Shown: piece by piece, positions 16,809-25,190 of the stretch
Layout of the letters: the number at the start of each line of letters is the position of its first letter
How positions within the stretch are numbered: the first letter of the stretch is position 1
Origin: Prevotellaceae bacterium UBA2738
GTDB taxonomy: Bacteria; Bacteroidota; Bacteroidia; Bacteroidales; Bacteroidaceae
DNA length: 40,606 bases
Direction: 5' to 3'
Assembly: GCA_002353585.1 (NCBI GenBank)
Contig: DEJW01000043.1
Location: forward strand, 1 to 40,606
The notes under the pieces: generated by a model
Seen by the model: the letters and a program-made list of their open reading frames with translations, nothing else
What the model was told of the DNA's origin: nothing
Database searches by the model: none
Position numbers and translations under genes: made by a program

Positions 16809-18674
16809 TTACTCTACTGTAACAGACTTAGCAAGGTTACGAGGCTGGTCCACATTCAGTCCCTTAGCTACAGCCACATGGTAAGAGAGCAGCTGCAGAG
16901 GTATCACACTAAGCAGCGGAGCCAGACAAGCTATGGTCTGAGGCACTTCTATCACCTCTTCCACCATATTCTTTACTTCCTCATCGCCCTCAGTCACCAC
17001 AGCGATAATCTTTCCATGACGGGAGATGACCTCCTGCATGTTAGAGATTATCTTGCGATAGAGCTTATGGTGAGTAGCTATGAACACTACTGGCATCTCT
17101 TCATCCACCAGGGCTATAGGACCATGCTTCATCTCTGCTGCTGGATAGCCCTCAGCATGTATGTAGCTTATCTCTTTCAGTTTCAGAGCGCCCTCAAGTG
17201 CTACTGGATAGTTCCATCCACGACCCAGATAGAGGAAGTTCTTGGCAAAGGTGAACTTAGAAGACATCTGCTTTATCTTGTCATTCTGCTCCAACACCTT
17301 CTCTATCTTCTCAGGTATGGCGAGCAGTTCCTTGATGGTGTTCTCATACTCGTCCTGCTCCACTGTACCCTTAGCCATACCAAGAGCAAGAGCAAGCATG
17401 GTGAGCACTGTCACCTGACCTGTGAATGCCTTTGTTGAGGCAACACCAATCTCTGGTCCTACGTGAATGTAGGTACCCGTATCTGACTCACGGGCTATGC
17501 TTGAGCCTACTCCGTTTACTATTCCGAATATCATGGCTCCACGCTCTTTGGCAAGCTGGATAGCGGCGAGAGTATCAGCCGTTTCGCCAGACTGGCTAAT
17601 AGCCATCACCACATCATCATAACCTATGACAGGATCTGAATAGCGGAACTCTGAGGCATAAGCCACCTCTACTGGTATGCGACAGAAATGCTCTATCAGC
17701 TGTTTGCCTATCAGTCCTGCATGCCATGATGTACCACATGACACAATCACTATGCGCTTAGCCTGAAGCAGTTCACGTCTGTGGTTGGTTACTGCTGAGA
17801 GTATCACCTGTGGATTATGTGAGTAAGGCGACTCTACTATTCTGCCTCGCATACAGTCCTTAAGCACGTTTGGCTGGTCGAATATCTCTTTCAGCATGAA
17901 GTGTGGGTAGCCGTCATGGTCGAGCATTGAGAGGTCAACATTCACCTCTTTTATCTCTGCATCAGCAACCTCACCAGTCAGTTTGTACACCTCAAGTTCC
18001 TTGCCTGGCTCTATCACAGCCATCTCCTCATCATTCAGATACACTATGTGGTTGGTGTATTCTGCTATAGGACTGGCATCAGAAGCGAGGAAGAACTCTG
18101 AATTATCCTCTACCACACCAACTGCGAGTGGTGAAGACTTGCGGGCTGCTACGAGCACATGAGGATTGCGAGCATCAATAACAGCTATGGCATAGGCACC
18201 AAACACCTGATTCAGTGCACCACGAACAGCTGTTGGAAGGTCCACATTGTTGGTCACCATAACATACTCTATGAGCTGAACCAGCACCTCTGTGTCTGTC
18301 TCGCTCTTGAAGTCGTAGCCACGAGACTTGAGCTGTTCACGCAGGGTGGCATAGTTCTCTATGATTCCGTTATGAACCAGTGTCAGGTTGCCTGACTGAC
18401 TAACATGAGGATGGGCATTCACCTCACTTGGCACACCATGAGTAGCCCAACGGGTGTGGGCAATACCTATGTTGCCAGTGATGTCCTTGCCATTAGCTAC
18501 CGCCTCAAGGTCAGACACCTTGCCCTTTGCCTTATATACATTAAGCTGGCTGTCCTGTTCTGATATCAAGGCACAACCTGCTGAGTCATAGCCTCTATAC
18601 TCCAGACGCTTCAAACCCTTAATCAGTATAGGGTAAGCCTGCTTGGTTCCTATGTAACCTACAATTCCACACAT
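16809..18674 (-). CDS. glmS: Glutamine-fructose-6-phosphate aminotransferase (isomerising)
   Basis: Makes glucosamine-6-phosphate, the entry to UDP-GlcNAc for peptidoglycan and lipopolysaccharide. The 621 residues begin with the class II glutaminase domain, with Cys2 in MCGIVGYIG (initiator Met removed), HTRWATHG and NGIIENY. Two SIS sugar-isomerase domains follow, with VSCGTSWHAG, ISQSGETADT and the C-terminal DQPRNLAKSVTVE. It is the first gene of the glmS-carA-carB-dapA run. No glmS ribozyme is expected in this phylum and none is seen. A RapZ-type domain, known elsewhere as a regulator of glmS, is encoded at 37658. Confidence 0.98.
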   Translation of the reverse strand: MCGIVGYIGTKQAYPILIKGLKRLEYRGYDSAGCALISEQDSQLNVYKAKGKVSDLEAVANGKDITGNIGIAHTRWATHGVPSEVNAHPHVSQSGNLTLVHNGIIENYATLREQLKSRGYDFKSETDTEVLVQLIEYVMVTNNVDLPTAVRGALNQVFGAYAIAVIDARNPHVLVAARKSSPLAVGVVEDNSEFFLASDASPIAEYTNHIVYLNDEEMAVIEPGKELEVYKLTGEVADAEIKEVNVDLSMLDHDGYPHFMLKEIFDQPNVLKDCMRGRIVESPYSHNPQVILSAVTNHRRELLQAKRIVIVSCGTSWHAGLIGKQLIEHFCRIPVEVAYASEFRYSDPVIGYDDVVMAISQSGETADTLAAIQLAKERGAMIFGIVNGVGSSIARESDTGTYIHVGPEIGVASTKAFTGQVTVLTMLALALGMAKGTVEQDEYENTIKELLAIPEKIEKVLEQNDKIKQMSSKFTFAKNFLYLGRGWNYPVALEGALKLKEISYIHAEGYPAAEMKHGPIALVDEEMPVVFIATHHKLYRKIISNMQEVISRHGKIIAVVTEGDEEVKNMVEEVIEVPQTIACLAPLLSVIPLQLLSYHVAVAKGLNVDQPRNLAKSVTVE

Positions 18675-18708
18675 AATCTTGTTGTATCTTTGCTTATTGT
18701 TAAAGAAA

Positions 18709-18748
18709 AAGAGTTAATATGAAAGGCAAGCCTGTCACATCAACTCTT
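18709..18748 (-). terminator. Terminator after the Wza-like gene
   Basis: On the minus strand AAGAGTT (18748-18742) pairs with AACTCTT (18715-18709), with an inner AGGC/GCCT stem. TTTTTCTTTA follows. It lies 14 bases past the stop of the export gene and separates it from glmS. Confidence 0.75.
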
Positions 18749-18762
18749 ATATATCTTGTTTA

Positions 18763-19551
18763 TTACCACTTCGTTATTGCTATCACCATCGTTGCTAATG
18801 AGAATACCATACTTGTTAAAGGAGCCCAGAAGGTATATGAATTGACGTCAGCACTTCGTGCCTGCATCTTGTGAGGCTCTACGTAAATGATATCGTTCTG
18901 CTCCAAGAAGTAATACGGAGAGTTGAGAATGTTGGCGTCATTGATATTGAAACGAGCTGTTGTCTTCTCACCCTTCGCATCTTCACGAATCAGCAGAATG
19001 TTCGGACGCTTACCATATATATTAAGGTCACCACACTGGGCTATAGCCTCGATGATGCTCATTCTCTCATTCTGCACAGTCAATACTCTGGTGCCTATCG
19101 CACCCATCACTGTCACCTTGAAGTTTGAGATACGAACCTTAACAACGGGCTTTTCCTTTGCTGAGAAGTAAGGCTGAATAAGTTCTGCAATATAATCCTC
19201 AACCTCTGGACGAGTCTTGCCCTGCACCTTAATCTTACCAAGCACAGGGAAGTTAATCATACCATCCTTATCAACTATATAGGTGTATATAGAACCAGTG
19301 CTACCCATATAACTGCCTGAGTTCACAGAACTTGCATTGAAGTTAAATGGTGCAGCAGCCTCAGGGGTTACGGATGTTACGTTGATGGTCAACTCATCAT
19401 TAGGCTTAATCGTAATGTGAGGTCTCATCTCGCCTTGGGCAAGATTTACCGAGTCGATGTTCTGAAAATAAGTCAAATGCTTGGTCAGGGTACAACCTGA
19501 AAACAGCATTGCTGACACTATCAGCGCAAGAGAAAAGAGGATTTTTTTCAT
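18763..19551 (-). CDS. Wza-like polysaccharide export lipoprotein
   Basis: A 262-residue outer-membrane lipoprotein of the polysaccharide biosynthesis/export family. The signal peptide MKKILFSLALIVSAMLFSGC ends in a lipobox with Cys20. A Poly_export segment (IKPNDELTINV) and SLBB-type segments (VTVMGAI, LNIYGKRPNILLIRE) follow. The C-terminus has one hydrophobic stretch (APLTSMVFSLATMVIAI) that would cross the outer membrane as an amphipathic helix, as in Wza. Its usual partners, the Wzc-like kinase and the initiating transferase, lie at 26646-30608, 7 kb away. This gene has its own promoter and terminator, so it is a single-gene transcript. Confidence 0.88.
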   Translation of the reverse strand: MKKILFSLALIVSAMLFSGCTLTKHLTYFQNIDSVNLAQGEMRPHITIKPNDELTINVTSVTPEAAAPFNFNASSVNSGSYMGSTGSIYTYIVDKDGMINFPVLGKIKVQGKTRPEVEDYIAELIQPYFSAKEKPVVKVRISNFKVTVMGAIGTRVLTVQNERMSIIEAIAQCGDLNIYGKRPNILLIREDAKGEKTTARFNINDANILNSPYYFLEQNDIIYVEPHKMQARSADVNSYTFWAPLTSMVFSLATMVIAITKW

Positions 19552-19591
19552 TCTATCCTAGCGTTATACATTCAAAAGCGAAATATTTTTG

Positions 19592-19623
19592 CAAAATTAC
19601 AACTTTTTTTTCTATTACACAAA
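19592..19623 (-). promoter_or_regulatory. Promoter of the Wza-like gene
   Basis: On the minus strand TTTG (19623-19620), 20 bases and TAATTTTG (19599-19592) match the consensus exactly. The leader would be about 35 bases. Confidence 0.78.
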
Positions 19624-19710
19624 TTTTTATTTTCATTTGTTTCCTATATTTTCAACAAAAAACACCCAGCCAACAATTTATACTACTCATCCAAGAACTT
19701 TTGCAGCATA

Positions 19711-19940
19711 GCTTTTACCCCCGCTTGCACGGCTTTTACACATAAAAAGCAATGCTTCTAAATAACAAACTAAGTTACTTTGTTGAACAAACTAAGTTAC
19801 TTTGTTAAACAAACTAAGTTACTTTGATGAACAAACTAAGTTACTTTGTTTTATAAACTAAGCTATTTTGATACATAGAAGCTTAGGTTTCAACCCATAA
19901 AAGCTTAGCTTCCAGCCATAAAACATTAGAAGTTGAAGCC
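19711..19940. repeat. 22-bp tandem array running out of the DUF4421 gene
   Basis: In the sense (minus) direction units begin at 19940, 19917, 19896, 19874, 19852, 19830, 19808, 19786, 19764 and 19742, mostly 22 bases apart. Four central units share CAAAGTAACTTAGTTTGT; the outer ones are diverged. The first unit holds the last codons GGC TTC AAC TTC TAA of the gene at 19926. The left end (19732-19759) matches bases 385-413. The 375-base gap 19552-19925 holds only this array and the promoter at 19592. Confidence 0.9.
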
Positions 19941-21101
19941 TACGAATGCATAGACTTGGGCAATAAAGTCACGAGACATCATGACTCCATTACCATGCTG
20001 ATAATAAAAGGCTACACCCTGAGTGCCTGCAAACACTGGTCCGCAGTTCCACAGAAGGGCGAAACGGAAGGTAGCATCGAGGGCTATATTCTTTCTAAGA
20101 GCAGCCTCGATATTATTTACAAACCTGGATTTCTCGCCATCATACTTCATCTCATTGTGCACACCCTGAATAAGATAGCCTATAGAACCTGTTGCCTCGA
20201 CACCAAACAGCCAGTTCTTGGCAAACACCCAGTTGTAGCCATAGCCACCAGTGAGCGAGATTTCATCATTATACTGCTCGCCAGACAAGGCTTCGTCTGT
20301 GCTTGGTTTGCCACTTATGGAACTCATCTTCTCTGAAAGCAGTTTCCAGTCAATGTCACACCTGTTATGGGCATACTGAATGCCTGCTATTGGCGAACCA
20401 GCAGAGATAAGCTGGCGATGGGTCTGGCTGAATGCAGCCTGCTGTGAATAGTGCTTGTAATTGAAGATGTAGCTGAAACTTATTCGAGTCATAGCCATAT
20501 TGATGCCATCAAAAGGCTCACCCTTGAGATACTGCGAATAGTCCTTTCCATCCACCTTAAGCTTGTAGATGTTGTAATTACCTCCCACCCTGCGATAAAA
20601 GAGGTCGAAGCCAAAGGCTGCTGAATAGATAGAGGCAGCAAGGTCTGTATCATCACTCTTCATGAACACAGACTTGAGGTCGATATTATAGCCAAAGAAG
20701 GCAAAGCGCCAACCAAAGAAAGGACCTACACGAGTGCGAGGACGAGGTGATACTCGCAATATGAACTTATCATCAGCATCCATCTGATAGACCTCAAAGC
20801 GAGTCGTGATTTGTGCCATTCCACACCAGTTGTAGTAATCCTGTACATCTATATAATTACGGTCTCGAGGTGGAGAAAAGCATCTGTCGAAGAACCTGAA
20901 GATACGCTTAAAGATACCAGGACGTTTTGCCACAGTATCTGTAATAGTTGTATCTGCTACAACTGTCTGTAAGGTATCAGGAATAACTGTTGGTATGGTG
21001 TCAGCAATAGACAATTCTGCCTTTACCACATCAACAGAATCAGACTGTGCATACACTGTTAATGAGAAGAATAACAATATGTATGTCAGAGTGTTACGCA
21101 A
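19926..21101 (-). CDS. DUF4421-like outer-membrane protein, function unknown
   Basis: A 391-residue exported protein. A signal peptide (cleavage likely after VYAQ) is followed by a Thr/Asp/Val-rich linker with repeated ADT/PDT words up to about residue 58, and then a region rich in alternating aromatic and polar strands ending in FVGFNF. A terminal aromatic residue and strand pattern suit an outer-membrane beta-barrel. The GPFFGWRFAFFGYNIDL segment resembles the DUF4421 family of Bacteroidota; this is recalled and has not been searched. It starts 6 bases after the oxidoreductase gene. Its last four codons and stop are the first unit of the 22-bp tandem array. Confidence 0.7.
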   Translation of the reverse strand: MRNTLTYILLFFSLTVYAQSDSVDVVKAELSIADTIPTVIPDTLQTVVADTTITDTVAKRPGIFKRIFRFFDRCFSPPRDRNYIDVQDYYNWCGMAQITTRFEVYQMDADDKFILRVSPRPRTRVGPFFGWRFAFFGYNIDLKSVFMKSDDTDLAASIYSAAFGFDLFYRRVGGNYNIYKLKVDGKDYSQYLKGEPFDGINMAMTRISFSYIFNYKHYSQQAAFSQTHRQLISAGSPIAGIQYAHNRCDIDWKLLSEKMSSISGKPSTDEALSGEQYNDEISLTGGYGYNWVFAKNWLFGVEATGSIGYLIQGVHNEMKYDGEKSRFVNNIEAALRKNIALDATFRFALLWNCGPVFAGTQGVAFYYQHGNGVMMSRDFIAQVYAFVGFNF

Positions 21102-21107
21102 GGTTGA

Positions 21108-22091
21108 TTAGAATTTTCCTAAAATCTTATCTATTACCCAATTAGTTGGTGTGGCACTAAGGGCTGTGCACTGAGTATCACGTTTGCCCTGAAGGGTTTC
21201 TACTACTGCCTTGATGATTGGTCCCTCAACATGAGGGGGATGCTTAATATCAAACTCATGCACACCATCTTCAAGGTGGAGTCTGATGGGCTCTTGCTGG
21301 AAAACTGAGAAACAGATGAGTCCTCTGTCGCCTATCAGTTCTATACGGTCTTCCTTTGCTGACTCTTGGGCTACGAAACACCAGGAGCCACTTCCCACTA
21401 TGCCATTAGCAAACTTAAAGCAGGCTCCAACTGTGTCCTCTGCCTTATAGAGTCCACCACGATTAGAGCTGAAACCCTCTGCATGGGTGATAACACCAAA
21501 ATATTCTTGCAGCAAATCAAACTGATGTGGTGCAAGATCATAGAAATAGCCTCCTCCAGCTATGTCGCTCTTGATGCGCCAAGGCTGGAGGGACTCATCA
21601 TAGAAATCTTCTTTGTGAGGGGGTGTGGCAAGGCGAATATGAACATTCTGCACCTTACCTATTCTCTGTTGCTCTATCAGTTCCTTAACCTTCAGGAAAT
21701 AAGGAAGATAACGGCGATAATAGGCAACATAACAAGGTACATGAGTCTCATGTGAAACATGGTTTATACGAGCACAATCCTCATAGCTTGCAGCCAAAGG
21801 TTTCTCTATATAGACAGGTTTGCCTGCTCGCATAGCCATAATGGCATAGGTAGCATGGCTTGAAGGAGGAGTAGCCACATAAACAGCATTGACATTGGGG
21901 TCATCAATCAAGGCTTGGGCATCTGTGTACCAAGTAGGTATATTATGGCGCTCAGCATAGGAACGAGCCTTATCAGCTGTGCGACTCATTACAGCCACAA
22001 CGCTTGAACCCTCAACCTGACTGAAGGCTGGTCCACTCTTTACCTCAGTAACATCGCCACAACCTATGAAACCCCACTGAATCTGTTTCAC
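21108..22091 (-). CDS. Gfo/Idh/MocA family oxidoreductase
   Basis: A 327-residue NAD(P)-dependent sugar oxidoreductase. The N-terminal Rossmann turn is GFIGCGDVTEVKSGPAF. YVATPPSSHATYA and the catalytic-region VYIEKPLAAS with the family Lys follow, then a C-terminal alpha/beta domain with GGGYFYDLAPHQFDLL, where the His of the usual GGG...D...H pattern is present. The substrate cannot be read from the sequence; members act on inositols, glucose-fructose and nucleotide sugars. It lies between the OmpH-like gene (26 bases) and the DUF4421-like gene (6 bases), which suggests one envelope-related transcript. Confidence 0.9.
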   Translation of the reverse strand: MKQIQWGFIGCGDVTEVKSGPAFSQVEGSSVVAVMSRTADKARSYAERHNIPTWYTDAQALIDDPNVNAVYVATPPSSHATYAIMAMRAGKPVYIEKPLAASYEDCARINHVSHETHVPCYVAYYRRYLPYFLKVKELIEQQRIGKVQNVHIRLATPPHKEDFYDESLQPWRIKSDIAGGGYFYDLAPHQFDLLQEYFGVITHAEGFSSNRGGLYKAEDTVGACFKFANGIVGSGSWCFVAQESAKEDRIELIGDRGLICFSVFQQEPIRLHLEDGVHEFDIKHPPHVEGPIIKAVVETLQGKRDTQCTALSATPTNWVIDKILGKF

Positions 22092-22117
22092 GCGTACCTT
22101 ATATAATAATATGATTT

Positions 22118-22723
22118 TTACTTATCCTTCTTCTCTGAAGCAGAACCCTTCTTGTAAGCCTTGTTAAGACCTGCTATGATATCACTGGTGATGTCTGCAG
22201 ACTTGTCAGCATACAGGATGTTGTCGCCACTCTTAGAGAGAATCATAGTATACTTCTTGTCCTTGTTGTACTTGGCTATGAAATGCTGCAGAGAGTCATG
22301 AAGTGCATCATTAAACTTGGCTGTCTCCTCCTGGAACTCTGCACTAAGACGCTGCTGAAGAGCCTCGAGGTCTGCATTCTGCTTCTGCAAACCCATCTGT
22401 ATCTGCTCAGCCTGCTCGCGAGTGTAGGCATTCTGCTGAAGTTTCTGCTGGAAATTGTTTGCTGCAGCCTGAAGTGCCTGACCCTTCTGCTGCAAGGTTG
22501 ACTGAATGTTCTGGCTCTTCTTCTCCAGTATCAGCGAATATTCCTTACAATACTCATATTGGGTCATTAATGAATCAACCTCCACATAGGCTATCTTGAG
22601 ATTAGAAGGAGCTTGAGACTTTGGTGCCTCATCTTCTGCCTTAGGAGATTGATTACAAGAGGTGAATGAAACTGCTGCTACTACAGCTAAAGCAATTGTG
22701 CCAAAAAGTTTTTTTTGTGTCAT
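22118..22723 (-). CDS. OmpH/Skp-like periplasmic lipoprotein
   Basis: A 201-residue protein of the OmpH/Skp chaperone family. The signal peptide ends at a lipobox SFTSC (Cys23), so it is probably lipid-anchored. The body starts with KIAYVEVDSL, typical of OmpH, and continues as a long Gln-rich coiled coil (about 65-160) with repeated QQK/LQQ words. It ends with YTMILSKSGDNILYADKSADIT, the conserved tip-to-base strand. The family holds unfolded outer-membrane proteins in the periplasm. It is the first gene of a three-gene minus-strand group with a -7 element at 22817-22824. Confidence 0.87.
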   Translation of the reverse strand: MTQKKLFGTIALAVVAAVSFTSCNQSPKAEDEAPKSQAPSNLKIAYVEVDSLMTQYEYCKEYSLILEKKSQNIQSTLQQKGQALQAAANNFQQKLQQNAYTREQAEQIQMGLQKQNADLEALQQRLSAEFQEETAKFNDALHDSLQHFIAKYNKDKKYTMILSKSGDNILYADKSADITSDIIAGLNKAYKKGSASEKKDK

Positions 22724-22772
22724 CTTTATGTAAAAAGTTTTCGTTTTAGTTTTCGTTTTCGACGTTTTTTAG

Positions 22773-22780
22773 TAACTTTG
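22773..22780 (+). promoter_or_regulatory. -7 element upstream of pepD
   Basis: TAACTTTG fits the Bacteroidota -7 consensus. A good -33 TTTG is not seen at the usual distance, only GTTT. The leader would be about 78 bases. Confidence 0.5.
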
Positions 22781-22816
22781 TACCGCTATAGCATTGTGCC
22801 TGCATATAGACAGGTG

Positions 22817-22824
22817 CAAAGATA
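22817..22824 (-). promoter_or_regulatory. -7 element upstream of the OmpH-like gene
   Basis: On the minus strand TATCTTTG lies about 94 bases before the ATG. No clear -33 partner is seen at the usual spacing. It and the pepD element point in opposite directions, so the two transcripts would overlap by about 20-40 bases at their 5' ends. Confidence 0.45.
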
Positions 22825-22864
22825 GCAAGAAAAACTCAATATTGCACTTTAAAAAACGTAAAAT

Positions 22865-24316
22865 TTGAATAAAAAAGACTTAAAGCCACAGAGCGTTTTC
22901 CGTTTCTTTGATGAAATAAACCAAATACCTCGTCCTTCAAAGCACGAGGAGAAGATGATAGAGTATCTCAAGAAGTTTGGTGAAGACAGAGGACTGGAGA
23001 CTGTCAGCGACAATGCTGGTAATGTGTTGATAAGAAAGCCTGCCACGAAAGGCATGGAGAGTTCTGCTACCATAACCCTGCAAAGCCACATGGATATGGT
23101 ATGCGACAAGGTGGCTGGACACAAGATAGACTTCCTCAACGACCCTATCGAGACCTATATAGACGGGGAATGGCTGAGGGCTAAGGGTACAACTTTAGGT
23201 GCTGATGACGGAATAGGATGTGCCATAGAGCTTGCCATACTGGATGCTGACGACATAGAGCACGGACCAATAGAATGTCTGTTCACTGTAGATGAGGAAA
23301 CAGGACTGACTGGAGCAAACAACCTGAGCAAAGACATGCTGAAGAGCAAGATGCTGCTGAACCTTGACTCTGAAGATGAGGGCTTGTTCTATGTTTCATG
23401 TGCTGGAGGCAAGACTACCTCTGCTACCTTTATATATAATAAGGTGGAGGCACCAAAGGGTATGTTCTTCCTTTCTGCATCAATAAAAGGACTGACAGGA
23501 GGACATTCTGGCGACGATATAAACAAGAAACGTGCTAATGCTATAAAGATTCTTGCACGCTTCCTCTATCTGGAGCAGCAGAAACATGATATCTGTCTGG
23601 CTCAGTTCAACTCTGGCAAACTGCATAATGCCATACCTCGCGAGGGTGAGATAGTCTTCGCTGTGCCTTTTGCTGACAAGGAACAGACTCGTGCCGACTG
23701 GAACATATTCTGCTCTGAGGTGGAAGAGGAATTCATGGTGACTGAAAAGAATATGTATTTCCACATGGAGTCTGCTGATGCAGAACCTGTGATACCTCAA
23801 GAAACAGGAAAGCGCATAATAAATGCTCTGCAAGCAGTACATCATGGGGTGTTTAGTGTGGTGCAGGATTTGTCTTTAGGTAATCTCACTGAGACATCAA
23901 GCAACCTTGCTGTGGTGAAGACGGAAGACGATAGGATTACCATCAACACCAGTCAGAGAAGCAATGTGATGAGTAATCTGGAGAATATGGTCAACACTGT
24001 TACTGCTGTGTTTGAACTGGCTGGAGCTGACTCTATCATTCATAATGACGGATATCCTGCATGGAAGATGAACCCTGACAGCAAACTGCGTGAAGTGGCT
24101 AAGCGATGTTACGAACAGCTATTTAATGCCGAACCTACCATTATAGGCATTCATGCTGGTCTGGAATGCGGACTGTTCTCTGAACGATACCCTCAACTCG
24201 ACATGCTGTCGATAGGTCCTACTATGCGAGGAGTTCACTCTCCTGACGAAAAACTGCATATTCCATCTGTAGAAAAAGTATATAAGCTTGTAAAAGAAAT
24301 TTTGAAGAATATCTGA
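22865..24316 (+). CDS. pepD: Aminoacyl-histidine dipeptidase (M20 family), TTG start
   Basis: A zinc dipeptidase of 483 residues that splits Xaa-His and other dipeptides. Metal-site motifs are SHMDMVCDK, GADDGIGCA and DEETGLTGA, with the lid domain GLTGGHSGDDI and the C-terminal IGPTMRGVHSPDEKLHI. The family N-terminus (VFRFFDEINQIPRPSKHEEKM) begins within the first twelve residues. An in-frame TAA at 22859-22861 stands one codon before the TTG at 22865, and no ATG precedes the conserved region, so TTG is the only credible start. No Shine-Dalgarno sequence is visible. pyrK follows after 2 bases, so the two are co-transcribed. Confidence 0.93.
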   Translation: MNKKDLKPQSVFRFFDEINQIPRPSKHEEKMIEYLKKFGEDRGLETVSDNAGNVLIRKPATKGMESSATITLQSHMDMVCDKVAGHKIDFLNDPIETYIDGEWLRAKGTTLGADDGIGCAIELAILDADDIEHGPIECLFTVDEETGLTGANNLSKDMLKSKMLLNLDSEDEGLFYVSCAGGKTTSATFIYNKVEAPKGMFFLSASIKGLTGGHSGDDINKKRANAIKILARFLYLEQQKHDICLAQFNSGKLHNAIPREGEIVFAVPFADKEQTRADWNIFCSEVEEEFMVTEKNMYFHMESADAEPVIPQETGKRIINALQAVHHGVFSVVQDLSLGNLTETSSNLAVVKTEDDRITINTSQRSNVMSNLENMVNTVTAVFELAGADSIIHNDGYPAWKMNPDSKLREVAKRCYEQLFNAEPTIIGIHAGLECGLFSERYPQLDMLSIGPTMRGVHSPDEKLHIPSVEKVYKLVKEILKNI

Positions 24317-24318
24317 AT

Positions 24319-25092
24319 ATGAAGAAATACTGCATTGATTTGACAGTAAAAGAGGTGAAGCACATAAACGAAAAGTATGTGCTCATAGTGCTGACAGACG
24401 ACAAACCTCTGCCTGAGATGAAGCCAGGACAGTTTGTGGAGGTAAAGGTAGAGAATTCGCCTGCCACTTTCCTTCGTCGCCCTATATCCATAAATGATGT
24501 GGATTATGCCAAGAACGAGCTGCACCTTCTGGTAGCATGCATAGGTGAAGGCACTAAGCACATGGGTATGTTGAAAAGTGGAGAGAAACTTAACATCATG
24601 CTGCCACTTGGCAATGGTTTCACCCTGCCTGAGAGCAAGGAGAAGAAACATCTGCTCATAGGTGGTGGCGTGGGTGTTGCCCCCCTACTCTTTCTTGGCA
24701 AGAAGATAAAGGAGATGGGTGGTGAACCAACTTTCCTGCTTGGTGCCCGTAGTGAGAAGGACCTGCTGATGATTGACTATTTTGAAAAGGTAGGCAGAGT
24801 GTTCATCACCACTGAAGATGGCAGCAAAGGCGAAAAAGGTTTTGTGACCAACCACTCCATATTAAAGAATGAGAATTTTGACTTCATTTCCACATGTGGC
24901 CCTAAACCCATGATGGCTGCAGTAAGCAAATGCGCTGAGGCTCTGGGCATAGAGTGTGAGGTGAGTCTGGAGAACAAGATGGCTTGTGGCTTAGGTGCCT
25001 GCCTCTGTTGTGTGGAAAAGACAAAGGACAAGGGCAATATCTGTATTTGTACTGAAGGTCCTGTTATTAACGCCAAAAGACTTAATTGGTGA
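24319..25092 (+). CDS. pyrK: Dihydroorotate dehydrogenase electron-transfer subunit
   Basis: The FAD and [2Fe-2S] subunit that passes electrons from PyrD to NAD in the class 1B enzyme. The 257 residues show the FAD-binding RRPISI (53-58), the NAD-binding GGGVGVAPL (115-123) and a C-terminal cysteine cluster in CEVSLENKMACGLGACLCC and CIC (Cys223, 228, 231 and 242 or 244) for the iron-sulphur centre. It follows pepD by 2 bases. The coding sequence ends RLNW-stop. That end is the first unit of a 22-bp tandem array which separates it from pyrD. Confidence 0.95.
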   Translation: MKKYCIDLTVKEVKHINEKYVLIVLTDDKPLPEMKPGQFVEVKVENSPATFLRRPISINDVDYAKNELHLLVACIGEGTKHMGMLKSGEKLNIMLPLGNGFTLPESKEKKHLLIGGGVGVAPLLFLGKKIKEMGGEPTFLLGARSEKDLLMIDYFEKVGRVFITTEDGSKGEKGFVTNHSILKNENFDFISTCGPKPMMAAVSKCAEALGIECEVSLENKMACGLGACLCCVEKTKDKGNICICTEGPVINAKRLNW

Positions 25093-25168
25093 TACAAAAA
25101 GGCTTAATTGGTAATACAAAAAGACTTAATTGGTGATACTAAAAGACTTAATTGGTGATACAATTATA
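25079..25168. repeat. 22-bp tandem array across the pyrK stop codon (4 units)
   Basis: CTTAATTGG recurs at 25081, 25103, 25125 and 25147, exactly 22 bases apart. The first copy is pyrK coding sequence. The four copies read AGA/AGG/AGA/AGA CTT AAT TGG followed by TGA/TAA/TGA/TGA, so every one spells RLNW-stop. Because 22 is not a multiple of three, successive copies fall in successive frames. The array fills the 98 bases before pyrD. Confidence 0.95.
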
Positions 25169-25190
25169 AACGCTAAAGACTTATCTGATA

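Noticed and set aside
18719..18862. Small plus-strand frame after a TATCTTTG element
   Set aside because: It is complementary to the Wza-like gene end and its terminator. No supporting motif is present.
19711..19940. CRISPR-like array
   Set aside because: The units are contiguous with no unique spacers, 22 bases is too short, and no cas genes are present.
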